The notes under the pieces are model-generated. The model was not told the origin of the DNA. It saw only the letters and a program-made list of their open reading frames with translations, and did no database searches. Made by a program: the position numbers and the translations under genes. This document shows, piece after piece, positions 18,142 through 26,380 of a stretch of DNA of 64,000 nucleotides. This stretch comes from Pseudomonas putida. Its GTDB lineage: Bacteria > Pseudomonadota > Gammaproteobacteria > Pseudomonadales > Pseudomonadaceae. Each line of letters opens with the position of its first letter. The first letter of the stretch is position 1. Location of the stretch: the NCBI RefSeq assembly GCF_003228315.1, contig NZ_CP029693.1, positions 5,366,501 through 5,430,500 of the forward strand, in the 5' to 3' direction.

Positions 18142-18876
18142 TTAGTGCTGCAGAATCTTGTTGAGGAAGTGCTGCGTACGCTCGGCCCGGGCGTTGATAT
18201 CGCCGAAGAACTCTTCTTTCTTACAGTCCTCGATGATCATGCCCTTGTCCATGAAGATCACCCGGTCGGCCACTTTACGGGCGAAGCCCATTTCGTGGGT
18301 CACGCACATCATGGTCATGCCTTCGTGGGCCAGTTGCACCATCACGTCCAGCACCTCGTTGACCATTTCCGGGTCCAGCGCCGAGGTCGGCTCGTCGAAC
18401 AGCATGACGATCGGGTCCATCGCCAGCGCACGGGCAATCGCCACACGCTGCTGCTGACCACCGGACAATTGGCCCGGATGCTTGTGGGCGTGGGCCGAGA
18501 GACCAACGCGCTCCAGCAGTTGCAGGCCTTTCTTGGTCGCTTCTTCCTTGCTGCGACCCAGCACCTTGATCTGCGCGATGGTCAGGTTTTCGGTGATGGT
18601 CAGGTGCGGGAACAGTTCGAAATGCTGGAACACCATGCCCACGCGCGAGCGCAGCTTGGGCAGGTTGGTTTTCGGGTCGGCGATGGAGGTGCCGTCGACC
18701 ACGATGTCACCTTTCTGGAACGGCTCCAGTGCGTTGACGCATTTGATCAGGGTCGACTTGCCGGAACCGGACGGCCCGCACACCACGATCACTTCGCCTT
18801 TCTTGACCTCGGTGCTGCAATCGGTCAGCACCTGGAAGTCCCCATACCACTTGTTGATGTTCTTGATAGAGATCAT
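18142..18876 (-). CDS. aatP: Glutamate/aspartate ABC transporter ATP-binding protein AatP
   Basis: The 244-residue ATPase is of the polar amino acid (GltL/GlnQ) class: Walker A GPSGSGKSTL (33-42), signature LSGGQQQRVAIARALA, Walker B VMLFDEPTSALDPE and switch His in CVTHEMGFAR. It energises uptake through AatQM. Its ATG overlaps the aatM stop by 4 bp. It is last in the aatJQMP order and is followed by a REP pair. Orthologues are often annotated gltL. Confidence 0.93.
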   Translation of the reverse strand: MISIKNINKWYGDFQVLTDCSTEVKKGEVIVVCGPSGSGKSTLIKCVNALEPFQKGDIVVDGTSIADPKTNLPKLRSRVGMVFQHFELFPHLTITENLTIAQIKVLGRSKEEATKKGLQLLERVGLSAHAHKHPGQLSGGQQQRVAIARALAMDPIVMLFDEPTSALDPEMVNEVLDVMVQLAHEGMTMMCVTHEMGFARKVADRVIFMDKGMIIEDCKKEEFFGDINARAERTQHFLNKILQH

Positions 18877-19547
18877 ACGGTGATCCTTTTTTGCAGACGC
18901 TTGACCAACTGCGAGGCGGCAAAGCTGATGATGAAGTAAACGAGCCCCGCGAAGATCAGGAACTCATTGGAGCGGCCGATGATGTCGCCGCTGGCGCGCG
19001 AAGCATTGAGGAAGTCCACCAGGCCGACGGCGTAGACCAGCGAGGTGTCCTGGAACAGGATGATGCTCTGTTGCAGCAACAGCGGGGTCATCTTGCGGAA
19101 CGCCTGCGGCAGGATGATCAGGCGCATCATCTGGCCATAGGTCATGCCCAGCGCTTGCGCGGCGCCCATCTGGCCCTTGGGGATCGACTGCACGCCGGCG
19201 CGGACGATTTCGCAGAAGTACGCCGCTTCGAACATCATGAAGGCCACGATGCACGAGGTGAACGCGCCGATCGGGGTGTCTTCGCCGGTGATCCAGCGCA
19301 GCACGAACGGTACCGCCAGGTAGAACCAGGTGATCACCAGCAGCAGCGGAATCGAACGGAAGTAGTTGACGTAGGCGCCGGCCAGGTTCGACAGCAGCTT
19401 GCTGTGGGACAGGCGGCACAGCGCCAGGATGGTGCCGAGGACGATCCCGCCGACGACGCCCATGGCCATCAGCTTGAGGGTCATGATCATGCCGTTCCAC
19501 AGGCCCGGCAGGGACGGGACGATGCCCGAGAAATCGAATTCCATCAT
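18873..19547 (-). CDS. aatM: Glutamate/aspartate ABC transporter permease AatM
   Basis: A 224-residue inner-membrane permease of the HisMQ family with about five helices and the cytoplasmic EAA loop (GVQSIPKGQMGAAQALGMTYGQMMRLIILPQAF). It pairs with AatQ to form the channel for acidic amino acids. It overlaps aatQ and aatP by 4 bp each, so the three are coupled. Orthologues are also called gltK. Confidence 0.92.
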   Translation of the reverse strand: MMEFDFSGIVPSLPGLWNGMIMTLKLMAMGVVGGIVLGTILALCRLSHSKLLSNLAGAYVNYFRSIPLLLVITWFYLAVPFVLRWITGEDTPIGAFTSCIVAFMMFEAAYFCEIVRAGVQSIPKGQMGAAQALGMTYGQMMRLIILPQAFRKMTPLLLQQSIILFQDTSLVYAVGLVDFLNASRASGDIIGRSNEFLIFAGLVYFIISFAASQLVKRLQKRITV

Positions 19548-20290
19548 TTACCCCCTACGGAGATCAGGCCCGGTACGGCAACCTTCTTCTCGACCATGCG
19601 CATCAGCAACATCAGGCTCATGTTCAGGGTGAAGTAGATCAGTGTGGCCAGGGTGAACGCTTCGAACAGGTTGGCCGAGAACTCGGCGGTCTGCTTGGTC
19701 TGCGCGAGCAGCTCCATCAGGCCGATCAGCGAGGCCACGGACGAGTTCTTGAAGACGTTGAGAAATTCCGAGGTGAGCGGCGGAATGATGATCCGGTAGG
19801 CCTGGGGCAGCAGCACGTTCCAGTAGATCTGCGGCAAGGTGAAACCCATGGCGCGGGCCGCGGATTCCTGGCCCTTCGGCAGGGCCTGGATGCCGGTACG
19901 CACCTGTTCGCAAACCCGGGCGGCGGTGAACAGGCCCAGGCACACGACGACGCTGAGGAAGGCCGAGGTGGTCGGGTTCAGGTCCTGCTTGTACCACTCC
20001 TGCAGGTCGGGCGGCAGCAGGTCGGGCACCAGGAAGTACCAGATGAACAGCTGAACCAGCAGCGGCACGTTACGGAAGAGTTCGACATAGCAGGTGGCGA
20101 TGCCCGACACGATGCGGTTCGGCACGGTACGCATGACGCCCAGGACCGAGCCCAGTGTCAGGGCGATGATCCAGGCCACGACGGCGATGCCGATGGTCCA
20201 GCCAAGTCCCGAGATGAACCAGTCGAGATAGGTCTCGCTGCCCACGCCGGTGGACTTGAAGAACACGCCCCAGTCCCAGTTGTAATTCAT
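19544..20290 (-). CDS. aatQ: Glutamate/aspartate ABC transporter permease AatQ
   Basis: A 248-residue HisMQ-type permease with the EAA loop TGIQALPKGQESAARAMGFTLPQIYWNVLLPQAY. It carries the longer N-terminal and periplasmic segments typical of GltJ proteins. It forms a heterodimeric channel with AatM. It is separated from the binding-protein gene aatJ by about 190 bp containing a strong stem-loop, which could lower its expression relative to aatJ. Confidence 0.92.
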   Translation of the reverse strand: MNYNWDWGVFFKSTGVGSETYLDWFISGLGWTIGIAVVAWIIALTLGSVLGVMRTVPNRIVSGIATCYVELFRNVPLLVQLFIWYFLVPDLLPPDLQEWYKQDLNPTTSAFLSVVVCLGLFTAARVCEQVRTGIQALPKGQESAARAMGFTLPQIYWNVLLPQAYRIIIPPLTSEFLNVFKNSSVASLIGLMELLAQTKQTAEFSANLFEAFTLATLIYFTLNMSLMLLMRMVEKKVAVPGLISVGGK

Positions 20291-20430
20291 TAGGGTCTCC
20301 CCTTGAGATCAATCGATGTACCCGCTTGGGGGAAGCTCCGTTCCCGCCTGAACGTGATATTCAGGCACACGCCACCGGCTCGACAGCCACCGGTTCGAGT
20401 GTTTCCAGGTTTGCCAGCAGGAAGTGACAA

Positions 20431-20460
20431 CTCCCGAAAGGGCAACGGCCCTTTCAGGAG
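20431..20460 (-). promoter_or_regulatory. Stem-loop between aatJ and aatQ
   Basis: On the minus strand a 13-bp stem (CTCCTGAAAGGGC pairing with GCCCTTTCGGGAG, one G-U pair) closes a CGTT loop. It is not followed by a T run. Such structures after binding-protein genes usually stabilise the upstream mRNA or cut read-through, giving more binding protein than permease. Confidence 0.7.
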
Positions 20461-20477
20461 ATAAGGTTAGTCAGAAA

Positions 20478-21392
20478 TCAGGATTTCTTGTCGTCAGCCG
20501 CTTTATCGGTCGGCGTGGCGATCAGGGCCTTGAGCTCGTTGCTCATCGGGAAGTTCAGGTTCACGCCTTTAGGCGGGACTGGCTGCAGGAACCACTTGTC
20601 GTAGATCTTGTTGATCTCGCCCGATGCGTAGGTGGACTTGATGGCGTCATCCACGACCTTCTTGAACGGCTCGTCGCCCTTGCGAACCATGCAGCCGTAG
20701 ATTTCGTAGGACTGTGGAGTACCGGTCACGGCCCAGTCGGACGGCTTCTTGGCCTTGGCCATTTCGCCGGCGAGCAGTACGTCGTCCATCATGAAGGCCA
20801 CGGCGCGGCCGCTTTCCAGCATCTGGAAGGATTCGCCGTGGTCTTTGGCGGAGATGACGTTCATGCCCATCTGCTTGTCGGCGTTCATCGCCTTGAGGAT
20901 GCGCTCGGAAGTGGTGCCGGCGGTGGTCACGACGTTCTTGCCCTTGAGGTCGTCGAAGTCCTTGTAGGTGGAGTCTTTCTTGGCCAGCAGGCGGGTGCCG
21001 ACTTCGAAGATACCGACGGAGAAGTCAACTTGTTGCTGACGCTCGACGTTGTTGGTGGTGGAACCGCATTCCAGGTCCACGGTGCCGTTCTGCACCAGCG
21101 GGATACGGGTCTGCGAGGTCACCAGGTTGTACTTGACCTGAAGGTTAGGCAGGTCCAGTTCCTTTTTCAGGGCGTCGACGACTTTCAGCTGCAGGTCGTG
21201 GGAGTAGCCCATCGGTTTGCCGGAGGCATCCGCGATGTAGGAGAAAGGAATGGAAGCGTCGCGGTGGCCCAGGGTGATGACGCCGGACTCTTTGATCTTC
21301 TTAAGGGTGCCGGTGAGTTCGGCTGCGAAAACTGGTGTGCTGATCAGAGCGGCAGCAATGGCTGCGCCCAGGATATGGGGAACGATGCGCAT
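20478..21392 (-). CDS. aatJ: Glutamate/aspartate periplasmic binding protein AatJ
   Basis: The 304-residue binding protein has signal peptide MRIVPHILGAAIAAALISTPVFA and a type-II SBP_bac_3 fold (GVITLGHRDASIPFSYIADASGKPMGYSHDL; NGTVDLECGSTTNNVERQQQVDFS). It captures glutamate and aspartate for AatQMP. The ATG at 21392 is chosen because the signal peptide starts there; the open frame reaches 21491 upstream. A sigma-54 promoter (21509-21524) and two AauR-type boxes (21601-21614, 21632-21645) lie upstream, so induction through AauRS is expected. Also known as gltI. Confidence 0.93.
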   Translation of the reverse strand: MRIVPHILGAAIAAALISTPVFAAELTGTLKKIKESGVITLGHRDASIPFSYIADASGKPMGYSHDLQLKVVDALKKELDLPNLQVKYNLVTSQTRIPLVQNGTVDLECGSTTNNVERQQQVDFSVGIFEVGTRLLAKKDSTYKDFDDLKGKNVVTTAGTTSERILKAMNADKQMGMNVISAKDHGESFQMLESGRAVAFMMDDVLLAGEMAKAKKPSDWAVTGTPQSYEIYGCMVRKGDEPFKKVVDDAIKSTYASGEINKIYDKWFLQPVPPKGVNLNFPMSNELKALIATPTDKAADDKKS

Positions 21393-21508
21393 CAAATTTT
21401 CCTCGACATTGTTTTTTTTATGGAGCCAGTTCATCGGCCCTTTTGTGCTTTGAATGCCTGACGGCTCCTGAAGTGTTGGCGCAACAGGCATTCGTCGAAG
21501 AAGTGTAG

Positions 21509-21524
21509 AGCATGACTCGTGCCA
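21509..21524 (-). promoter_or_regulatory. Sigma-54 promoter of aatJ
   Basis: The minus strand reads TGGCACGAGTCATGCT, a near-consensus -24/-12 element with the GG-N10-GC spacing. The expected start is near 21498, giving a leader of about 105 nt before aatJ. Confidence 0.8.
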
Positions 21525-21600
21525 GACCAGTCGCGACAGGTCAAGGCATTGATTTATAAGGGGATTAAATATTTGTGGCGGCTTTTTCAGCGCTGAAACA

Positions 21601-21645
21601 TCCGGTTATCCGAACCGACCCGAAGGTCGCGTTCGGAAAACCGAA
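21601..21645. promoter_or_regulatory. Two AauR-type binding sites (TTCGG-N4-CCGAA)
   Basis: TTCGGAAAACCGAA at 21632-21645 matches the published P. putida AauR repeat exactly. TCCGGTTATCCGAA at 21601-21614 matches with one change. They lie about 110 and 140 bp upstream of the predicted aatJ start, suitable for enhancer-type activation, and just past the opgD stop codon. Confidence 0.75.
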
Positions 21646-21668
21646 TGGAGGAAGGGCGCAACCCGCTA

Positions 21669-23294
21669 TCAGGGGTATTTGCGCTTGTCCGGTGCCGGCG
21701 GGAAGTACTGGTACAACCAGGTTTCACTGAGCGTGCGGTCATTGGTGCGAATGAACAGGCGCAGCTCCACCGGGTCGACGCTGTCATTGGTCGGGTACCA
21801 GTCGAACAGGATGCGGAAGCCCTTGATGTCATCGAGCACCAGCACGCTGAAATCCTTCACCTGGCCGTTGGAGCAGGTGACCACCGGTTCAATGCCGGCG
21901 CCTGCGGGCAAGCGATCCAGGCCGCCACCGGTGAAATCCACGGCAAAGCGGCGGGCCCAGACTTCCGGGTAGTGCTCGCCAGGCGCCCAGCCCTCGGTGA
22001 AGCCGCCCATTCCCGAGCGAGTCGCATGAACCCGGGCCAGCGGCGTGCCTACGGGCGGCAACGCGCTCCAGTACAACTTGTAGCCGTAGTTCAGCGAGTC
22101 GCCGGCGGCCACCGGTTTTTTCGGCGTCCAGAAGGCGACGATGTTGTCCATGGTCTCGCCAGTGGTCGGGATCTCAAGCAGGTCCACCGAACCTTCGCCC
22201 CATGGCGTCGTTGGCTCGACCCACAGGCTCGGGCGGCGGCTGTACCAGTCGACGGTGTCCTGATAGCTGGCGAAATCGTGATCGGTCTGCACCAGGCCGA
22301 AACCTTTCGGATCGTTGTCGGCGAAGGCGTTGAATTGCAGGGTGGCCGGGTTGTTCAGCGGACGGCAGATCCACTCACCGTTACCGCGCCACATCGCCAG
22401 GCGGTCGGAGTCGTGAATCTGCGGGTGAATGGTGTCGCACATCCGGCGCTCGTGGGTGCCGCAGCTGAACATGCTGGTCATCGGCGCGATGCCCAGTTGA
22501 TCGATGGCGGTACGCGCGTTCACGTGGGCATCAACCTCCATCACCACGCGCTCGGCCTGGCAATCGATGTCAAAGCGGTAGGCGCCGGTGGCGCTCGGGG
22601 AGTCGAGCAGGGCATAGACCACAAAACGAGTGCTGTCCTTGTCCGGGGTCTCGAACCAGAACTTGGTGAAGTCGGGGAATTCTTCGCGCTTTTTCGCGTA
22701 GGTGTCGATGGCCAGGCCGCGCGCCGACAGGCCATATTGGCCAGTGGCATCCACCGCACGGAAGTAGCTGGCGCCGAGGAACGACACCACGTCGTGCTTG
22801 TCCAGCTCCGGGGCCTTGAACAGCTTGAAACCGGAGAAGCCCAGGTCGCCGGTCAGCTGCTTGGTGTCGACCGTGGTGTTTTCGTAGTTGAACAGCGCCG
22901 GATGGAAGTGCACTTCGCGGGCCATGCGGGTCTTGGGGTCGACGCTGTACATGCGCACCGGTTGCTTGAACCCCATGCCGACGTGGAAGAACTGCACGTC
23001 CAGCTGACCTTTGTTGTCTTTCCACAGCGAATGATCGCCGTCGTAGCGGATGGCGTTGAAATTCTGCGGGGTCATGGTCGCCAGCGTCGGCGGCAACACT
23101 TGCTTGGTGTCCTGGTAGCGGTTGCTGGCGAGCTGTTTGGCCTGGATCTTCAGGGCATCGAAATCGAAGGCCTTGGCCTCGCCATCGGCGGTCTCTGATG
23201 CGGCCCAGGCACGGGCGGCAAGCAGGCCGGTGGCGGACAAACCGGTGTAGGCGGCAATGGCCATGGAGGCTTTGAGCAAGTTCCTGCGGTGCAT
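21669..23294 (-). CDS. opgD: Periplasmic glucan biosynthesis protein OpgD (MdoD)
   Basis: The 541-residue protein begins MHRRNLLKASMAIAAYTGLSATGLLAARAWA, a twin-arginine signal, as expected for OpgD. The mature sequence is the OpgG/OpgD periplasmic glucan fold (VQFFHVGMGFKQPVRMYSVD; FLGASYFRAV; PRDPVGMG-like segments and WYPTNDSVDPVELRLFIR near the end). It acts on osmoregulated periplasmic glucan backbones. The start at 23294 is set by the Tat motif; the frame opens at 23336 without a better signal. Its 3' end abuts the AauR boxes of aatJ. Confidence 0.93.
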   Translation of the reverse strand: MHRRNLLKASMAIAAYTGLSATGLLAARAWAASETADGEAKAFDFDALKIQAKQLASNRYQDTKQVLPPTLATMTPQNFNAIRYDGDHSLWKDNKGQLDVQFFHVGMGFKQPVRMYSVDPKTRMAREVHFHPALFNYENTTVDTKQLTGDLGFSGFKLFKAPELDKHDVVSFLGASYFRAVDATGQYGLSARGLAIDTYAKKREEFPDFTKFWFETPDKDSTRFVVYALLDSPSATGAYRFDIDCQAERVVMEVDAHVNARTAIDQLGIAPMTSMFSCGTHERRMCDTIHPQIHDSDRLAMWRGNGEWICRPLNNPATLQFNAFADNDPKGFGLVQTDHDFASYQDTVDWYSRRPSLWVEPTTPWGEGSVDLLEIPTTGETMDNIVAFWTPKKPVAAGDSLNYGYKLYWSALPPVGTPLARVHATRSGMGGFTEGWAPGEHYPEVWARRFAVDFTGGGLDRLPAGAGIEPVVTCSNGQVKDFSVLVLDDIKGFRILFDWYPTNDSVDPVELRLFIRTNDRTLSETWLYQYFPPAPDKRKYP

Positions 23295-23709
23295 AAATAC
23301 AACCTGTCGTGAACAATCCCGCGCCGTTCCTGGCACGTACTGGATCAGAAATTACGGTTCGGACATGCCTTCGGCCAAACGCGACGGACTTTAAACAGAT
23401 GCCGGATAGCTTAAACCGTTCGATTGCAGAGCAAAAATGATTGATGGCAAGACGCTAGCCCGCCAATGAAACAAGACGTGTCTGGAAACATTTCCGACAG
23501 CCCGGTCTGATTTAGAGGGCATTTCTGCTTTTTTCGACTAATTACTCTAAAAACCGCTTTTCAGCGCCGGGAATATTCCTATTCTGTGGTCATGACCGGC
23601 TTATGCCCTTCGGGCCGGTACGGTTCAGCGGCCATGGGGCGCTGCCGGAAAAGGGATTAGGGCGATGCGGTTTCTGAAGTTTTCTTTGACGTAGAGAAGG
23701 ACATCGTCC
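23295..23709. other. Intergenic region, opgD promoter area
   Basis: 415 bases between the divergent opgD and small-protein genes. It is AT-richer than its surroundings (for example ATTTCTGCTTTTTTCGACTAA near 23521). I see no REP and no open frame with good coding character. GCCCTTCGGGCC at 23607-23618 is a short palindrome. It must contain the promoters of both neighbours. Confidence 0.5.
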
Positions 23710-23895
23710 ATGTCGAAAGTACAAGGCATCACCGAAATGTTGGGGATCTTTCCGTGCCTGGGGATCGGGCGGCGAAGGCGACGGCTCAATAGCGAGGAAA
23801 TGAAGCTGGTGGAGCGGTATCGGGAACTGTCGGAGAGCGACCGGATCGCGATGCGGTATCTGGTGGATGCGATGAGGAGTGTTTCGCGGTTTTGA
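23710..23895 (+). CDS. Small conserved hypothetical protein
   Basis: A 61-residue ORF starting MSKVQGITEMLGIFPCLG with GAGAAGG about 10 bases upstream. It has a hydrophobic start, a basic patch (GRRRRRLNSEEMKL) and an amphipathic helical C-terminus (YRELSESDRIAMRYLVDAM). The helical tail is like the C-terminus of small regulatory or adaptor proteins. I do not recognise a function. Its strong ribosome-binding site and protein-like composition support a real gene. Confidence 0.6.
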   Translation: MSKVQGITEMLGIFPCLGIGRRRRRLNSEEMKLVERYRELSESDRIAMRYLVDAMRSVSRF

Positions 23896-23905
23896 GCAGA
23901 CCTGT

Positions 23906-24100
23906 CTACCGTGAGAGCCATTTGGCTTTTACGGTGGCCAGGCTGGTCAGCTTTCCTGCATCGGCGTCGGCAATGCCGAGGTCGATTGCTTGGCGGAGGG
24001 CCAATTGTCGAATGATCAACTGGAAGTAATTTTCTGCATACGAACTGTTACTTGGAATGATTTCAACGACGCTTCGTTCGGCGTTACGAGTTTTGCTCAT
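23906..24100 (-). CDS. Small antitoxin-like (CopG/ParD-type) protein
   Basis: A 64-residue protein, MSKTRNAERSVVEIIPSNSS at the start. The tail DLGIADADAGKLTSLATVKAKW has the pattern of type-II antitoxins (helix, then DAG(K/R)..S...V..W). No toxin of the ParE/RelE type sits next to it, so it would be an orphan antitoxin or a remnant. It converges with the small gene at 23710, the stops lying 10 bp apart, and starts the AT-richer islet. Confidence 0.5.
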   Translation of the reverse strand: MSKTRNAERSVVEIIPSNSSYAENYFQLIIRQLALRQAIDLGIADADAGKLTSLATVKAKWLSR

Positions 24101-24129
24101 GATGAGAGTGTCCCATTCGAATGAGTTCT

Positions 24130-24161
24130 CCTGTAGGAGCGAGCATGCTCGCTCCTACAGG
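24130..24161. repeat. Compact REP palindrome
   Basis: CTGTAGGAGCGAGCATGCTCGCTCCTACAG (24131-24160), reported in two halves of 15, is a perfect 30-bp palindrome made from two REP half-copies with no spacer. It lies between the antitoxin-like and BRO-N genes and may terminate both. Confidence 0.9.
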
Positions 24162-24178
24162 GGACCGGGTTTATCTCT

Positions 24179-24685
24179 TCAGTTGCAAGTACCCACAACT
24201 GGAAACGGTCGCTGTACCTGTATCAAATCAGGCATGTCCCGCCATTTGATCCACGCGTGATATTGGTAATGCAACAAAGGCACCGTGACGCCGGCCCAAT
24301 GCAATGCACTCAAGCTCGGCAAGTCTTCTGCCGTCGTTGTCTGCGTATTTCGCAACATTGGCACAACCTCATGACTCAACCACTGCCTCAAATTACGGTT
24401 TTCGGGGATGAAGTGGTGAACCAGTAACGCGTATCCCCCTGATTCGCTGACCATCAGTGATTCGAGCGTTTTGCCGTTTATCAGTGTCCAGACATGGCGG
24501 CGCTGATCGGGATCGAGCTTTTGGATGAGCCGTTCATTCAGCGGTATACCCATCAGGCGACCAAGATCCTGAACACAGAACCAGGCTTGATGGTCCTGCA
24601 TGAAGGCATGGAGGAAGCGGTTGTGGCGGGTGAAGGCGGTGGGGGTGAAGCACGTAGGTGGCGAGTTTTGAGCGTTCGTAGACAT
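24179..24685 (-). CDS. BRO-N domain protein (phage antirepressor-like)
   Basis: A 168-residue protein from the ATG at 24685 (MSTNAQNSPPTCFTP). It contains the BRO-N fold: AWFCVQDLGRLMGIPLNERL, then GGYALLVHHFIPENRNLRQWLSHEVVPMLR. BRO-N domains occur in phage antirepressors and in stand-alone genes of accessory regions, where they bind DNA. No ANT or KilA-C domain follows and no phage gene is near. The reading frame extends upstream to 24934, but that part has poor protein character. It is probably an islet gene acquired with the RloAB pair. Confidence 0.75.
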   Translation of the reverse strand: MSTNAQNSPPTCFTPTAFTRHNRFLHAFMQDHQAWFCVQDLGRLMGIPLNERLIQKLDPDQRRHVWTLINGKTLESLMVSESGGYALLVHHFIPENRNLRQWLSHEVVPMLRNTQTTTAEDLPSLSALHWAGVTVPLLHYQYHAWIKWRDMPDLIQVQRPFPVVGTCN

Positions 24686-25124
24686 GACGTGATTTCCGTT
24701 TTGAGTAAAAACCTCGCCACCAATCCTTCGACAGATTGGGTGGCGAGCCGAGTGGCGTTCGAAGTCGGGACACTTTCGGTCAAAACGGAAGGCAAAAGGC
24801 CCGCGCCACACGGCCCACCATGAAGCAGAACTGAAGGCATAAAACAGCCACAGTTCCATGGGCAACGCGCAAGCACCGTTTTGACTTGTTCCGGCTTCGA
24901 CCCCGGATCGCTGATTGTGCAGCGAAGGGGGCAAAGCCTATAGGTCAGGCGCTCGCGGCGCCAAGTCTACTCTGGCGACGCTTGTTGTAGGAATGAGAGT
25001 CTTCGCAAGCAGGCAGGGTCTGTAGGGATTTTCTGTTTTTGCGCGACGTGCAGTGAAACAACACCTGAGGTGCCGTTTTTCCTTTATTTATTCGAAACCA
25101 AGGAATGAACTGCAGGTTTTCTCC
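24686..25124. other. Intergenic region with decayed REP
   Basis: About 440 bases between the divergent BRO-N and RloA genes. It contains a degenerate REP at roughly 24985-25020 (TGTAGGAATGAGAG...TTCGCAAGCAGGCAGG) with several changes from the consensus. Nothing else is recognisable; promoters for both flanking genes must be here. Confidence 0.5.
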
Positions 25125-26378
25125 ATGCTGATCGAATTTTCGGTTTCCAATTACCGCTCCTTCCGCGACAGGCAAACCCTGTCGATGGCGGCAACGCCTC
25201 GTCTAAGCAAGACTCGCAATCTTTTCTCACCACCCACGAACTCAGAGAGGCTTCCTGACCTATTGAAGGTGGCTGCAATTTACGGCCCGAACGCCTCCGG
25301 AAAATCGTCGTTGATACGGGCGATGGGGGTAGTTGGCCGTTTGCTGGTCACGACCTCAGGCTCGAATGGCGAACCGCTCCCGGTCTCACCTTTTCGCTTT
25401 GATCGCGCACTGAAGAATGAACCCAGTGTTTTCGAATACAACTTCATCCAATCAGGGCTGCGCTATCGGTTTGTACTTGGATTGACCGGAGAGAGGATTG
25501 TTCAAGAACAATTGGTTGCCTATCCGAGAGGAAAAGAAACCCTCCTTTATGACCGCCACTTCGATGCTGAAGGCGAACACTATGTTTTCGGTAAAACGCT
25601 GGAGGGTGGCAAAGAGGTCCATTGCGCATGGCGGCGCTTGACTAGCCCAAAAATGTTGTTTCTCGCCCAAGCTGTAACCAACAGCAGTGAAGAATTGCGC
25701 CAGTTGCGGGCTCCATTCAGTTGGTTTCAAACCGGGCTTCTCGTGGTTGAACAAAACACTATGATAGGACTGTCTGCGGCATCTATCAGATTTCTTAAGA
25801 TGGTGTCAGATCACAAAAACGACCTGCGGGACTTTCTTAAAGCGCTGGATATCCCGGTATCAGCCATCGAACTCAATTCAGACGAAGCCGATTCGACCCA
25901 GAACAATAAAAAAATCACGCTGAAGGATTTCTTTGCCGCTGCAAAAAAGGACAAGTTGACCCTGACGCACACCAGTATTTCGGGCGATGCGGATTTCGAT
26001 TTTTCCGAAGAGTCGTGCGGGACAAAGAGCCTGATCGGCTTCTGGTTGCCCTGGTTCATGATGAGTCAGGCAGGTGGTAGCGGAGTCCTTTGTGTTGATG
26101 AACTGGACAGTAGCCTGCACTCTGAAATCGTTACTGATTTGATCGGCAAGCATTTGGACAGTGGTCTGGATACTCAGTTGATCTTTGCCACTCACGATAC
26201 GCATCTTATGAACAAAAAGATCTTACGTCGCGATCAGTTCTGGATTACTGAACGTGATGCTCAAGGCGCCACAAGCCTGTTTTCTGTTCATGACTTTGAG
26301 GGACGGGAAAGTGAGGATTTGGAGAAGCGCTACTTTGAAGGCCGTTATCGCGGGTTACCGCTGATAAGGCAGGGATAA
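25125..26378 (+). CDS. AAA family ATPase, RloA/AbiLi-like (defence)
   Basis: The 417-residue AAA15/SMC-like ATPase starts MLIEFSVSNYRSFRDRQ, the hallmark of OLD/RloA-type proteins. Walker A is GPNASGKSS (54-62); after a long insertion come the signature-like SCGTKSLIGFW, Walker B VLCVDELDSSLHSE and H-loop IFATHDTHLM. The ATG at 25125 is chosen because the conserved N-terminus begins there. It lies two bases before the RloB-like gene. AAA15 ATPase plus RloB pairs are known from AbiL abortive-infection loci and are related to PARIS systems. Base composition is AT-richer than the core genes around it, suggesting transfer. Confidence 0.85.
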   Translation: MLIEFSVSNYRSFRDRQTLSMAATPRLSKTRNLFSPPTNSERLPDLLKVAAIYGPNASGKSSLIRAMGVVGRLLVTTSGSNGEPLPVSPFRFDRALKNEPSVFEYNFIQSGLRYRFVLGLTGERIVQEQLVAYPRGKETLLYDRHFDAEGEHYVFGKTLEGGKEVHCAWRRLTSPKMLFLAQAVTNSSEELRQLRAPFSWFQTGLLVVEQNTMIGLSAASIRFLKMVSDHKNDLRDFLKALDIPVSAIELNSDEADSTQNNKKITLKDFFAAAKKDKLTLTHTSISGDADFDFSEESCGTKSLIGFWLPWFMMSQAGGSGVLCVDELDSSLHSEIVTDLIGKHLDSGLDTQLIFATHDTHLMNKKILRRDQFWITERDAQGATSLFSVHDFEGRESEDLEKRYFEGRYRGLPLIRQG

Positions 26379-26380
26379 GT

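Noticed and set aside
21645..23198. 517-codon plus-strand frame
   Set aside because: Antisense to opgD, whose twin-arginine signal and family motifs are unmistakable.
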